A DNA stretch of 64,000 nt from Podarcis raffonei (lineage: Eukaryota > Chordata > Lepidosauria > Squamata > Lacertidae): assembly GCF_027172205.1 (NCBI RefSeq), contig NC_070612.1, positions 31,025,183 through 31,089,182 of the forward strand, written 5' to 3'. Below, piece after piece: positions 1 to 12,955 of the stretch. A program made the translations under genes and the position numbers. The notes below the pieces were generated by a model. That model saw nothing but the letters and a program-made list of their open reading frames with translations. It did not search any database and was not told the origin of the DNA. The first letter of the stretch is position 1. Every line of letters starts with the position of its first letter.

Positions 1-1404
1 GGAAACGCATTCCACAGAAAAGGCTCAGCTCTCTACACCCTCACTGACCTCACCCAAAGCAGGCTGCCCAGAGCAGAATCCAAGTGCCTCCCCCTTGAGT
101 GACTGGCTCTCTTATCAGCCAACTTCTCAGTTCAAAGAGCTTCCCAGGAGGCGGCTCCGACCCCCAGGCATGCTGGCTGAAGGCAAGACCCAGGATATCA
201 ATCCAGAGCCATCCAGGTCAGTTTCCATGCTGATGCATGAACAAATCACCCAGTCTCAGGAATGTTCAGCCCAAGGTGGCAGAATTTGTAAAAACAATTC
301 TAACTATATGGCACCATGATATAAAAACAGTGTGGGTGGGGGCAGCTGTGACATCTTGCTAAATAATTCCAGTCGTGCCATTCTGAGGTGGGGCAGAAGT
401 TACATATGGAGTGCACCACTCATATCAAGAGACACAGAACACACGTACTTCTCTTTTAAGAAATTTCGCTGCATGAATTGGAGCAGCTCTGACCACAAGA
501 GATTGATGGCTAAGTATTGGGGAGGAGCCTTCTTCAGCTCAAAAGCTGCATTTCCTGTTGTCTAACTGGGGGGAGGAGGCCTGCATGCCAAAAGTGGGGT
601 GTGGCTACCCCACCCCCTGCTCACACATGCTTTTTTAAAAAGAGTGCTTTTAAAAGCTTTTAAAGTAACAAACCCCAAACAACAATTAGCATGGAAAGGA
701 AACCTTATTTCACGAGTACCTGCAAGCAGGGATTTTCTGGGATCACAGTTGGGGAATGAAGGGTTAACTCTCCTCCCAAGCTCTGCCTGGAGGGCGGGGG
801 AGAGAAAGCCCCTCTCCTACATCACAATTAGGCTTCTGTTGTTTGGAAGTCTTTCAAGCCTAATTGCAGCACAGGGGGTCCTGGCTGGGGAAAGAAAGGT
901 TTACAATGGCCACCCCAGGGGATAACTGTATATAAATGAAGGCTTTTTTTCAAGCCTGATAGCTGGAGGGCAGGGGTGCAGCAATAAGAGGGTGCTTATG
1001 ATGCAGATGAGGAGGACCCAGGGGCTACATCTGGCACACAGGCTGATATTTTCCACCCCTGAGTTACAGGGTTTTATCAAATTCATACTGGCTTCAAAGA
1101 TGCATGGGACTGAAGTGATTTGCAGTTTAACCAATGGGGCAAAATATTCCCTGCCAGTATCTGGATACCACACTAGAAAGCACCATGGTTCTAATCTCAG
1201 CATTTTGTGAAACAGTGTGCATAGACATTTGTTCTGTGAGTATACAGTCAAAACCTCCACTGCCTTGGGAGAAGAAAAGGCAAAGGAGTAAACCTTACAG
1301 AAATCCGGAATGGAGTCCCTAAGGTGGCGCCTTGTACACCTCCTTCCAGTGACCCCCTGCAGCCGAGCTGGTGCCAAATGCATAGGGAAGCACATGCCTG
1401 ATGT

Positions 1405-1510
1405 TATTATGCTTTTATATTTGTTGGAATCTGCCCAGAGTGGCTATGGCAACCCAGTCAGATGGGTGAAGTACAAATAATAAAATTTGTTGTTGTTGTT
1501 ACTGTTGTTG
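1405..1510 (+). repeat. LINE 3'-tail remnant with TTG microsatellite
   Basis: A motif typical of L2/CR1-group 3' ends (a short GC-rich hairpin followed by AATAATAAA) runs into a TTG repeat. Only the tail is recognisable. Confidence 0.4.
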
Positions 1511-3958
1511 CTCCTTTGGACCACATCAGCGAGGTCAAGAGGGGGGGTGTCTTGTCATCTGGGCAGCCCAAGACCTCCATACACACTGCCCAGGCTTGCA
1601 CCTCAGGAAGGTCACTTCCATGCTACTAACACAGCAGTTTGCCTTCACCCCTAGAGGTGCAATCCATTGTCTCTCGAGACAGAGGGATACCAACAACAAC
1701 CCCATCCAAGAGGCTGGGTGTAACTACTTTCACAAAGGAACTACTTTCTTCTCAAATTCCATCTGATATTCAGTATTAGATATGGAGTGCTATGTGTCTT
1801 CACCTCACGATCTCTTTTGGGCAGAGGAAGGAGGGAGGGAAAGAGCAGTTTGACTGGTTTTTCAAACCTTACATGGATATTTGTTAGAGTGATTAAGGGG
1901 AAAGGTATCCCCCCCCCCAAAAAAATGGCATTCTTCCACAGTTTGTCATGTTCTATGTAGAATATGACAAAAAGCTTTTGGCTCCAAGTTCTCCAGAGGT
2001 TTAAAACTTCATACAGAGTTGCTGAAAGCCTACATCTCTTCACAGCCATAGCATAGCTTTGTCAGCTATGTTTTCCAGAGCACAGAAGCAGCTACTTAAG
2101 AGGGAAAAGGAGGGGGAGAAGTGTGACATTCCAGATGAAATAATTTCATCTTTCCAAAACACAAACAGTGCTGGAGGACAGCTCATACTCATTTCAATTT
2201 ATGCTGAATTTCTTATTCTTTCTCTCTACCTTGGACACACCGTGTTCAAGGTGATTAATACTGTTGTTGTTTAAGGCAAAGCAAAAACAATGGCAATTCA
2301 TAATGCAGGACACCAGAGGAAAGAAAAACAAAAACCAAGCTGGAAAAGGTGGTCTGCCTACAGCGGAAAGCCAAAAGAGTAAGGACTAAGTGGATTATGC
2401 AGAGCAAGGAATTCCCCATTCTGGCCATCATGACCAAGTAGACTAAGTGTGTGGACAAAATCTGCTCCTTATCTCTCCCCTTGTGGGGCAAATGAGAGAG
2501 ATGGGTAGAGTCACTCACTGGTCAATCACCTGATATCACAATGATGCCAGAAGATGATTGTTGGGACCTCCTATGCAGGGCTTGCGAAGAGCCTTCTGCA
2601 GTCTGAATGTAAGACAGTCTGAATATAAGGCAGGTGGCTCCACCATGGAGCTACAGCTCCTCCTTTGCTAATGTTTCTAGGAAAGCAGCGTTTTCACTTA
2701 TGTACCCAGTCACTGTATTCTTTTCAAACTTAATCTACTTTCCACACACCACAAACGAAAGATAGCTGTCCAATTAACACAACAACCCTTTTTAAAGGAA
2801 TAGCTCCAGTAAAGTTTTAACCCTGAGAACTGGATTGGCACAAATTTCATCCTATTGATTTAAGGTCAATGGAACTCACTTATTTAGTTTAGCTGGTTTG
2901 TTGACCCAGCGTGTAAAGAATCAGTAACATGAGAACCAAATGATTTTCTCTATGGCGGAGACTAGAAAATTTTCAACTGCCTAAATTCACCTAAAGTGAC
3001 TGCACATATTAGCATGTTAGCTGGAAGCAGGATTCTTGTGGGGACTATGGCATAAAAGAAAAGAGAACGTGCAAATCATGTTAAACAAGACTATTTCCCT
3101 AAGTTATAAGAGCTGCAGCAAGTCATCCTCTTGTTTGGCATAACTGAAATCCATGCATGACCTCTAGTTTTAAAGAGTGATGCAGAACAGGCAGATACCA
3201 GAGTATGGTGGTTCGCATTATATTTAAAAGGGCACACCTAAAATATGAAGTCTGAATGCAAATACATGTATCATCCATGATTGGCTGCAACTCCCAGTTG
3301 AGAATATGCTTGGTTGTAAACCCAAGTTTGTCTATTTACTGTGTAAAGTAAGCCTGAGGACATATATAATGGTTGTGGTAAGACACTGAGGCACTGAATA
3401 ATCAACTCCGGAAGTCTGCCTGCTGATCCCATCAATTCAATAAATATACAAGACAAACTATGGTTTAGCAACGCAGCAATGAAGCCTGTATTTACATATA
3501 TGCTCGCACCTCTCCCTGACACTTCCTGAGTTATGGCAAATATAGTTTGCTGTTAAATATGCAAAAGTAAATCATGATTGGCTGCAATCCTGAAAGTAAC
3601 TTATTAAGTGGAACATGGGGGAAAAGGGGGAGGGTGCATGCAAGCCTGAGGCTTGATCATGCAACGCAAAACCATGGTTTGTCATTACAGAAACTGGCCC
3701 AGTATTGGTGGAGTTACTGCACCTGAGGAATGTTATGCACAGAGGAATGTTATGCAAGTCCTGGGAAGCTTGGTACCCTCATTTCCCCTGCACATCTAGT
3801 TTATAATTATTGCCAAAATTAGGTCAAAATCAGCATATGCCAAAGTAAAAGGAAGATTATCGGTCTTCTGACATGTGGATGTATCAAACACTCATCCATG
3901 TATCTCAGAAACCTAATCATGTATTTCATTTTAGGTTGATATATTGTACAGTGGTAAG

Positions 3959-4337
3959 GGACACGGGTGGCGTTGTGGTCTAAACCACTGAGCCTCTTGG
4001 GCTTGCTGATCAGAAAGTAGGCGGTTCGAATCCCCACCACGGAGTGAGCTCCCATTGCTCGGTCCCAGCTCCTGCCAACCTAGCAGTTCGAAATCATGCT
4101 AAAAAGTACAAGTAGATAAATAGGTACCGCTCCAGCGGGCAGGTAAGTGGTGTTTCAATGTACTGCTCTGGTTTCGGTGTTCTACTGCGCCAGAAGTGGC
4201 TTAGTCATGCTGGCCACATGACTCGGAAAACTGTCTGCGGACAAATGCCAGCTCCCTTGGCCTGTAAAGTGAGATGAGCACCGCAACCCCAGAGTCGTCT
4301 GCAACTGGACTTAACTGTCAGGGGTCCTTTACCTTTA
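3959..4337 (+). mobile_element. Sauria-type SINE, near full length
   Basis: It starts with a tRNA-like head containing the B-box GGTTCGAATCC, followed by the conserved middle (TAGATAAATAGGTACCGCTC) and the end CCTTTACCTTTA, which resembles the Bov-B LINE 3' end used by squamate Sauria SINEs. Its closest relative in the window is the minus-strand copy at 30848-31201. A palindromic MITE sits directly in its tail. Confidence 0.85.
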
Positions 4338-4589
4338 CCGTGGTACCTTGGATCCCGAACGTCCTGGAACTCAAGACGTTTTGCCTCCTAAACGCCGCAA
4401 ACCCGGAAGCGATTGTTCCAGTTTGTGAATGTTCTTTCGGAACCCAAACATCTGACGGGGCTTCCATGGCTTCTGATTGGCTGCAGGAACTTCCTGCAGC
4501 CAATGAGAAGCCACAATTTGGTTTTCAAACGTTTTGGAAGTCGAACGAACCTCCAGAATGGATTCTGTTTGACTTCCAAGGTACGACTA
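4338..4589. mobile_element. Palindromic Tc1/mariner-like MITE inserted in the SINE tail
   Basis: The ends form imperfect terminal inverted repeats (CCGTGGTACCTTGGATCCCG at the left; CTTCCAAGGTACGACTAC at the right). The interior is largely self-complementary around CTGCAGGAACTTCCTGCAG. It lies after a TA at 4336-4337 within the SINE tail. It resembles the CAGTGGTACCTCGGG family elsewhere in the window but has a different interior, so I treat it as a separate subfamily. It has no coding capacity. Confidence 0.7.
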
Positions 4590-6333
4590 CATTACAAAGT
4601 GTGAAAAGGAAGACTTTTTTTAAAAAATCCCCCCCCCGCCACAAAATGAGAGAATGCTACAACTGTTTCTAATTACCATTTGAAGTATGGTGATATAAGA
4701 GTGTTTTTATGTGCACTCTAAAAGCTGTGACAGCCCACCTAACCTGGCTTTACAACTTGGATATACAGAGAGCTAGATAAGCCATTGAATATACTACTCG
4801 ACAACAGTAACTATGACAGATTTTCATAGTTTTTGGAGATGGCTAACCTGTTGTCTCCAGATGTTGCTGAACTCCCCCCATTCCTTTTCACTGCAGCTGA
4901 TGTGAGTTTTACTTGAGCAATAGCTAGAGGACCACAAGTCAGCCACACCTGGTTAAGCATGAATGAGCAGTGTTGCTAATACGTTACTCTCTTAAGTCAT
5001 GGTTGACCTTGACCATTTCCAGGACATCTAAAAAGCAATATACATCCGATCCCACTACTTTCTGTTTGATCTATTAATAACTCTGGTCAGCCACAGTCCT
5101 AGGCTGTAACAAGTTGCAGAGCTTGGAACATGCAGTATAAAAGGCTCCATGAGTATTTAGTACTTTATCTGGATAATTCTAAATTGGTCACTGTGGATTT
5201 TCTGGGTGCACCTGAACAAAGTGTCATTAAAAAAAAAATTCAGTTACATATAAGTGAACCTCAGAACTCCCCCAGCATTAAAACAGAAGAGATTTCCTCT
5301 AAAGTGTTAATGTAGTTCTTCAAAAAAAGCCACCTCAAATATCAGAAGTTAGCCATAATTTTCTGCTTGGGATATCTGATCTCTGGTAAAGACAAAAAGC
5401 TACAGGTACTGTATAGTTATTCACTGGGATTTGTTATGTGGCTCAGGGTTTTTTTTTCACCCGCACTTCTCCTGGCAGAGTGAAACATGAGTAAACAAGT
5501 TCATTAGCTAGTAAAGAACACGCCCCGAAACTGTCTCACCGAAACATTTGCTTCATATCATGTAAGGCACTATATGAAGCAGTCAGTCCCTTTACACTGG
5601 CCTGATGGATAAAGGACAAACGAAGTCCGTGTCATGTGCAAGTCATAAAATATCAAAGTGCACAGTGAATACTGTACTCATAAAAGAGCAAGCATTAAAC
5701 TGAGTCACTTTCCTAGTTAATTAAGCACCTCCAGCATAAGGAGGTGGGTTGCTTTTTATATTACAGTGAAGGTATTTTAAATGCTCAGCCTTGCATTTAT
5801 AACATCTGCATCATTATCTCAAATGTTGTACTACTACCTCTCAAATTACCTGAAGTTACATTGAAAATTCTTTGTATTTATATTCCAAAAGAGCATTTAG
5901 ACTTTGTAAATAGCACCAGCAAAACACAATCCAAGGGCCAATTCTGCACTGTATATGACCTGGGATATTTTCCTCTGCCCAGAACACACAACACCCACAG
6001 TGAACAGCACATTTAGCTTGTTCATTCTGAGTGTAAACTGCAATTTTACATGCTGCAAACCTGGAGAAAACCTATCCAGCACAAGCATTGTGCAACAAAG
6101 AGATAAAAATGGGTTGTCTTCCCTAGACTCCTATCAAGAATGAACCCTGCTGCCTCAAGAAATAATGCTTAGGAGGTGGGTTTAAAAAACACACAACTTC
6201 AAATAATCACTAAACTTAATGATTCTTCAGCATTGTAGTCACTAATGCACATGTCTATGTGTATAATCTTTAATGCAGACTCACAATTATTGAAGACAAA
6301 AATTTCAAAATAAAATATTAAAACATAACTTAC

Positions 6334-9167
6334 CCATTCTTCTACATTGGGAGCCTCTTCATAACTTTTTACGTGGTCCCACAGGATATTCACTTTGCCA
6401 TAGTAATTCATTTTACTTCGGGTTCTTGCTGCAAAGAATATTATTATGGCAAAAGCTACAACAAGGAGGAAGGCCAATACAATGGCAATAGCCTAGGAAA
6501 GGAACAGATCAATAGGAGTTTTAAAATGCAACAAATCAGAACAAAGATAGTCTTAAATTTGACTATCTATCCCTTTCAAAACTACAAGTAACAATGAGAC
6601 AGAAACACATTGCTCTTAAGCAACTTACTCTTTTAGCCATCGTTACTTAACTGCACTTAACGGAATAGTTAAAATGGTGGCCCACCTCACAAGATTGTTG
6701 CAAAAACTGATTATGCATCGTAAATTACTCGGGATCTCAATGCAGGTAGAAATTCCTTACATTTATTTAGGCAAGCCATTCCTCAAACTGGATATACTCT
6801 GGATATCCAGAAACTCAGGCTTTCATGGGATTAAGAAAGGAATAATGAAAGCTAAAGGATAATTTAGAGATACCTGCCTTTCTAACAGTATTTTTTTTAA
6901 AAAAAGAAATGCTTAGCTCAATTAGGTGAACCTAGTGCTTAAAAATAAGGTGTCCTAGGGCAATCTCATTAACTGAGAAGTATGAATCCGCACCTGCCTG
7001 CGCTTTACTGGCCGAATCCACAGATACATGTGATTTTTTTTCCAAAGTCTTTTTTGTGCTCAGGAACAGGTTCCCAATTATCAACAGCAATGCAAGAAAC
7101 CAGTTGCAGATGGCACGGTGGAGCAGAGGCACTCACCCTGTTTCTCAGGAGAACAGTGGAGGGGCAAGGTGGCAGCACCAGTGGAGCTACAGAAGTGTTC
7201 CTGCTGGTGTGTTTGCACTGCGCTAACATCGCCGCTGCTGTGCCCCTCCCAATTCTTCCTCCTGGTAAGCAGCAGTGACTTGTCTGCTATTGCAAGAAAC
7301 AATTCTCAAATATTTGGGGGGAGGTCATCCGACATAAGCTCATACTTTGATTGGTTGGCTCCTGTTCTGCCAGTTCTGAACTAGCTCCCCATGATAGGGG
7401 CCCATCTTCATTTCAGCCTTCAGCCTACTTTTGTGTATCATAGGGCAGAAAAGAAACCAAGAGCCATTTCCTTCACATTCACTTCTGCAAAATTTTCTTA
7501 ATTGGAAGGCAAGGCTGAGCAGAACTTTCTTGTGATAATTTTTTTTTTTTTTAAGATCAGGCTGTTGGGGGGGGAGGATTTGAGCATAATTTTTCATGCT
7601 TAGCCTTTAACTTCCTTGGGCAGAAGCAAACAATTGCATTCTTGCAATCAAAAAAATATGATTGCAGCTATTTAGCACCCCCATACTTTCATTTCAAATT
7701 ATTTTTATTAATCCCCTTGAGATTTTTGCAAAAATCTTAGGTGGTGACCGATTGATTTTTTTAAACAAATGGAGAATTGAAACTTGTCCAAGACCATTCA
7801 ATATGTCTACAGAGTTGAGTTACTGTCCATGAACATAATTGCCCAAGACAGCTAGCACAGGTTATTCAATTAAGGATCAACATAGACAAATCCATAAAAG
7901 GAACAGCTAAAAGGATTAGCATGGTTTGTTGGCTCCAGCTGCTTCCTAACAAGTGTTTCAATAATTCAAGTAGAGTTTAAACCAGGATACATAGATCTGA
8001 ACTGAAGATTTAGAGGTGCAATGCGACTCCAGTAAATAAAACCGGTCAAGCCATGTTGAACCCCTATTCACTAGGTCTAGGCCTCCCTATTCACTAGGTC
8101 TAGGCCTCCAATTAATCATCTGGATCCTCTCTAGAGGAGTATACACAGTATTAAAAAACAGAGAACAATCACATTCTTGCAAAAGCTGCCCAAGGTTAGC
8201 TAAATAGCCACCAGTATAAGCTAATCAATAATTACTCAATTACAAAACTAGTTTTAGCATCATTATTCAGCACACCATTTGATTCAGGACTGAAATACAA
8301 CTAGTATTTTGCATTTTGAATTTCTCAATTATCGCATCTACATACCTCCTGAGGTTCCACCACACAGTAGTGATACAAGTACTGATTCACAAAGACTCCA
8401 GTGTTTGTAGGAGAGTAAAAGGAGCTGCACATGGCATAAATCTGATTGTAGTACATCGATCCAGAAGCTTGTGCAGTTGGGTTCACTGCTAGTGTATATA
8501 CAATGGCCGCAATAAATATCAAAAAGAGGAAGATGGAGCTTCCTATTATCAGGAGGAGGTAATACTTCCTTGACCTGGCTATGCTAGTCTTGGTAACGCC
8601 CGTTACAAAAACCACTAATCCAGCAATAAAGCAAAAAGCTGCCATTGCAATGATGAAGCCTTTTGCTCCTCGTGGATCAATATAATTTCCTCCATAGCCA
8701 TAGCCATAAGAACTTCCAAAGCCACCAAAGGAGCTACCAAAACCGTAGCCAGATCCCATACCATAGCCATAGCCAGTTCCCAGACCAGTTCCCAGACCAG
8801 TTCCCAGGCCAGTTCCATACATATCCATGTCCCAAGCCAACGTGGATGCAACACATGCAAAGATGCCAATGGACATCACTATTATGAGAACCGACATGAT
8901 CTTGATTATTCCTGGAGGGGAGGACCATTTGTAGAAGTGTTGAACTTCCTCTTCCGGATAGTAGGAATATGCAGGCTGAGAGTACATTGGCTGAGAATGG
9001 AATTCACCACCATACGCATTATTGCTTGGTACATAGTGTGAAGGTTTGCTGCAAAAATCCAAAAAAAACACACGCCTTGTTATGAACCGCTATTAAAATA
9101 TGAAATATTAATTTCCCTAGATACCTCTGAAAACCATTTAATTACTGTCTTTTATAACAGCATACAG

Positions 9168-9219
<52 letters not shown>

Positions 9220-12200
9220 TTATTTATACCTCGCCCATCTGGCTGGGTAGCTTCCACCCTGGGTAGCTTCCAACACACACAAAAGTAACAATAAAACATC
9301 AAACATAAATAGTAACAATCAGACCTTATATACAAAGTCACAAAAAGTTGTTTAAAATAAACAACTTATACCAAATAAAGTAGTATACAATAATGCATTA
9401 GACTCCAATAGTAAACACTAAAATTAAACATCAGCAAGTAATAATTAAACTGTTTACACTTATCAATTACAATAAAGAATTACATCTGCCATGTTTGAAA
9501 TACACATTATATGGTATGCATGTATTCTGTGCAGTGTTTCACAAACTTTGACTGGCCTTAGTAGTCAATCCAAAATTTGTTGTCAGAATCCTACCCTTGG
9601 AAGACAGGGTCTTTGTCTGACAGTACACTAAATATATGGCAAGCAAGAGCCTGCACAAGGGTTGGCATCCATCTCCCATTCCAGCTGCATGTTCAAAGGA
9701 CTCTGCAGAGGATGAGTCTGACCCACTTTCTAAAACCTTACATAACTTAGTTGTGTTCCGCCACAAGCTGCTGCTGCTGCCTGGCTAGCCAAAACTGACT
9801 GGGATTGGGTGGGGGTTGTGTGTGTGTGTGTGTGCGCACATGCACCTTGCAGTAAACAGGGGTGGTGGCTCCTTGCATACTAAGTACTTTCTAAATGCTG
9901 GAAAAGGAGCAGGAAGAAATGAACATCTCTGATGGGGCACAACACCATTCAGATCACCCCCTACCCTGCTTCTGAGCTTATGGGGAGTGGGCCCCTGCTG
10001 CACCTTCCTCTCCCCTCCACCCACACAGCTCTGTAGCTTTCATTTCAGTAACCTCTCCCACCTCTTGGAATCAAACTTCCTTCTCCCTCTCCAGTACACC
10101 TCCTGGTGCTTGAGCCTCTGCTGCTGTCTGTTCCACAGAACAGATGTTCACCATCTCCCTGTAAGTGGCATGGGCTGGAGGGCAACAGGGGTTCCCATGC
10201 TGAGCACTCCATAGTGCTGCGAAGTGGGGCACTTGCACACTCAGCCCTGATTAGTGCTGAGCAGAAAGAGTTGGGAGCACACAGCTGGACAGCTGCTTGC
10301 AGAAGGGTAGAGTCCTCCACATGTCATGGATTGATTTTCTGCCTGTTGGTTTTACATTTGAGCACATGTAACTGAATACAAAGAATACAAGTGGCATTTT
10401 TCTGCCCATAAGACTACAAGTGGAGTTGCGGGACAGAGGAAAGAGATTCTCCCCCACACATTTATGAACACAGGTATGGGTGCAATAAACTCTCTCAGGT
10501 AAGCCAGATTTATTGCATATTGTATGTGTGAGTGAGTTAAAAACCCCAAAATGTATTTTATTTCATACAAGTTATACTGTGTATACCACTTGAATGCAAA
10601 ATGCCTCAAAATGGTTGGGAAATGAGAAAGTACTGTCCCTTTTTTAATACAGGAACAGGTGGTGACCCTTTCCTACTGTATTTTAAAAATGAAACAACCT
10701 CTAAAACGCCACAAGACAATTTTATAATTGACCTGGCGTGAGTTTTATATCTTGTGACAACGTTCACCTGCATTAGCTTAAAAAATTTGAAAAGCCATTT
10801 ATACTGAATTTTCTAACATCTCCTATTCTTTAGCATTATTGCAGAGAGAGAAACAACCACAAAAGGACCTTCTAACAAAAATATGGCAAAAGACCTTTCA
10901 TTAATGAGGATTACATACAAGAATATGATTGTAATATAGCAGTTTATAAGAAAATTACAATCTTTCAGAAGTTTATAAAAACCTGTTATAAAAAATCTCT
11001 GTCCCACAGATCATCCCATTGTCATCTCTGTAGCAAGTGAAAATCAATTACTGTATTTGCTCAAATGTAACGTGCACCTTTTTTGAACAAATTACGTTGC
11101 AAAAATTAGGGTGCAGATTAGATTCAATGGTGCATTAGATTCACATAAATACGGTAATAGGTAGGGTGGTATTTGGGAGGGAAGCTTGATGCTTTCTAAA
11201 AGAAGCAGACATCTTCAGCCATAATACCAATATGAAGTTCATTCTGTATTTAAATTTATGAGAGGCAAAGCCCACAGGTTGGACTGACCTGTAGGAACAA
11301 GCGTGCCCATAGGAATGCCATCACGGGCTTAATGACGTCATTGCACTGGCTTGAGAAAAGCATCACATTACCAAACTATAGTAGCTGAAGACTGGTCAGG
11401 CACATTTCCCAACTAGTCCTTTCCACTAACATAGAACCAGGATTTGATTAATCTTCCCAGTCACTCATGTGGGCAAGAAAACAAAGGCCTCTGTGGACCA
11501 CCCTTTCCTGACCAAGTGAAGTCCAGGTGTTTTGGAAACCCATCAGCCCCAGTAAACATTCAAGGTTCCCCAGATTGTGGGAGGCTGACACATGCTATCA
11601 CAATCGGCACAGAAAAACCATCCTTCCCCCATGAACTTCCTCTATGTCAGTAAGTAAATGGTACTTTTGCCAGTCATTTCCAATGCAACATTCCAGTCAG
11701 TAGGAAAGTACAGTCGAACCTCCAGCTCACAAGGCTGGAAAGCAGACAATTCTTTGCACATTATTAAATATTCAGTTATTCAGTAAATATCTCCTGACAG
11801 AAAACATACACGTTTATAAACACAAAAAGTGCAGGTGTTGAAGCCTTCACCAGTCACAATATGCAGAAACAGCAAAGATCAACAGTACTGTTATCACATT
11901 AAGCAATGACTCCTCGACCTTAAGCACCTTACATTGAGAGAAGTCTTACCAGATTTAAACACAGGATTTATTTCCACCTCATAGTCACAATTCCTAGGTA
12001 CTGTGGGCTAACAGATCTGCAGAGATTATATTTGCATTCCAGCAGCCTTCTACCAAACTTAAGCCGTGTTTTAAAAAGAGGGATGATTGGATAAGCCAAT
12101 CTGAAGCGGATGGGCTAGATGCATTCTGTAGCTAGAGTGTACTTTTAAAAAAAAAAAAAAGCCACTCAGTTGCATGACATAATGTTTAGAATGTTGAACT

Positions 12201-12932
12201 ATGACCTGGGAGACGAGGGTTCAAATCCCCATTCAGCCATGCAGCTCACTGGGTAAACCTTGGGCCAGTTAACATCTCCTTGCCTAACCTACCTCACAGC
12301 GCTGTTGTGAGGAGGAAACGGAAAGGAAGAGAACCATGCACACCACCTTGAGCTCCTTGGAAGAAAAAAGGTGGTATGTAAATGTGATAAATAAAATATG
12401 GACTCAGTTTCAGCAAGACCTTAGTTTGCTATGAAATCCACAAACCTGCTTGCTAAGGAAACTTATTTTCCCCATCAAGCAGCTAACCTCTCCCACCATT
12501 GTATTGTCACAACCATTTTGAAATGTCTCCATATATACAGTGGATTTAACAATACTCTCTCTACTCTAAGGCTGTACAATTTATAGCAGGGGCAGGATAG
12601 TCTACCCCCCTTATGCCCTTGATTCTCAATAGTAAGTGTACGTCCACACACATAGAGTACCTATGTTGAGCTTTAAAATGGTGTCTGCTTTATGGCTACT
12701 ACCATTATATAATTTAATTTTCAAAATATGTATTGTTTTAGTGACAAAGTAGCTAGCATAAACTGCATCTACTGTTTATACAATTAATGTTGGGAGCTGC
12801 CAGAATTCTTATCTTTAACAGTGTACACTAGTTATCAACAATAATTTGAACTAGCACGGAGAAAAGAAAAACAGATATTTACAATTCATCGGGTCGATAA
12901 GGCGGCGGACTTTCAAATGGCCTCGATGACAT
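6334..12932 (-). CDS. OCLN: Occludin, 5' part of the coding region (exons 2-4), partial at the left edge
   Basis: Occludin is a four-pass MARVEL-domain protein of bicellular tight junctions. Coding segments seen: 12932-12883, 9048-8346 and 6492-6334, all with GT-AG borders and joining in frame (304 codons). Exon 2 starts [16 protein letters not shown], nearly identical to the human N terminus. Exon 3 carries the N-terminal cytoplasmic part, TM1 ([20 protein letters not shown]), a Gly/Tyr-rich first extracellular loop, TM2, TM3 and the second loop, whose two cysteines (CSSFYS and YHYC) match the known disulfide pair. Exon 4 carries TM4 and the start of the tail, ending NVEEW. The start codon was chosen by homology; an acceptor at 12955 gives a 23-base leader in exon 2. 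The rest of the tail, including the C-terminal occludin/ELL coiled coil that binds ZO-1, was not found between 1 and 6333 and is probably outside the window. Oddity: the first loop contains a TGLG tandem repeat. Confidence 0.95.
6493..8345 (-). other. OCLN intron 3
   Basis: The donor GTATGT follows exon 3 and the acceptor CCTAG precedes exon 4. A short direct repeat (about 23-24 bases, two copies) lies near 8062-8109. I see no gene or clear transposon in the rest. Confidence 0.7.
8062..8109. repeat. Short two-copy tandem repeat
   Basis: CCTATTCACTAGGTCTAGGC occurs twice in direct tandem, period about 24 bases. It lies in an OCLN intron and has no evident function. Confidence 0.8.
8773..8815 (-). 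repeat. OCLN: 12-bp tandem repeat coding for TGLG units in occludin loop 1
   Basis: On the minus strand a 12-base unit is repeated about three times, followed by a diverged unit, and codes for [16 protein letters not shown] in the first extracellular loop. It precedes the Gly/Tyr-rich stretch usual for this loop. The frame stays open, so the array is coding and changes loop length. Confidence 0.85.
9171..9222. repeat. ATT/TTA microsatellite next to a LINE tail
   Basis: About seventeen ATT triplets adjoin TATTTATACCTCGCCCATC, the minus-strand form of a common squamate LINE 3' tail, which continues to about 9350. The microsatellite probably grew from the LINE tail. It lies in OCLN intron 2. 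Confidence 0.8.
11047..11158. mobile_element. Small MITE with ATTACYGTATTT termini
   Basis: Left end ATTACTGTATTTGC and right end ATAAATACGGTAAT are near-perfect inverted repeats enclosing about 110 bases that contain TAACGTGCACC. No coding capacity. The superfamily cannot be fixed by eye. Confidence 0.55.
12160..12400 (+). mobile_element. tRNA-derived SINE (MIR/CORE-like layout)
   Basis: A B-box-like GGTTCAAATCCC is followed by a body containing GGGCCAGTTAACATCTCC, CACCTTGAGCTCCTTGGAAG and a tail ending GTGATAAATAAA. A second copy with the same order of blocks lies at 57020-57210. Confidence 0.7.
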
Positions 12933-12955
12933 AGTGGAAGCTCTGGACTGTTTAG

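Larger units (their letters stand above)
1..6333. other. OCLN intron after exon 4: no exon found, several repeats
   Basis: No occludin tail exon was recognised on the minus strand here. I looked for the proline-rich tail and the coiled-coil segment by eye. The stretch holds a LINE-like tail near 1405-1510, a full-length Sauria-type SINE at 3959-4337 and a palindromic MITE at 4338-4589. The remainder is AT-rich sequence in which I see nothing else. Confidence 0.6.
9049..12882 (-). other. OCLN intron 2
   Basis: The donor GTAAAT follows exon 2 and the acceptor TTTTTGCAG precedes exon 3. It contains the ATT array, a LINE tail remnant, a GT microsatellite near 9816-9832, a small MITE at 11047-11158 and a tRNA-derived SINE at 12160-12400. 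No other gene is seen. Confidence 0.7.

Noticed and set aside
901-1395. 164-codon minus-strand open frame
   Set aside because: No recognisable domain, no splice context with OCLN, and no similarity to the occludin tail.
4020-4035. tRNA-like B-box motifs (also near 12230, 31130, 46975 and 57050)
   Set aside because: They belong to SINE heads; no full cloverleaf tRNA was seen.
8615-8928. Other-frame translations rich in [11 protein letters not shown] or [10 protein letters not shown]
   Set aside because: Shadows of the 12-base repeat inside occludin exon 3.
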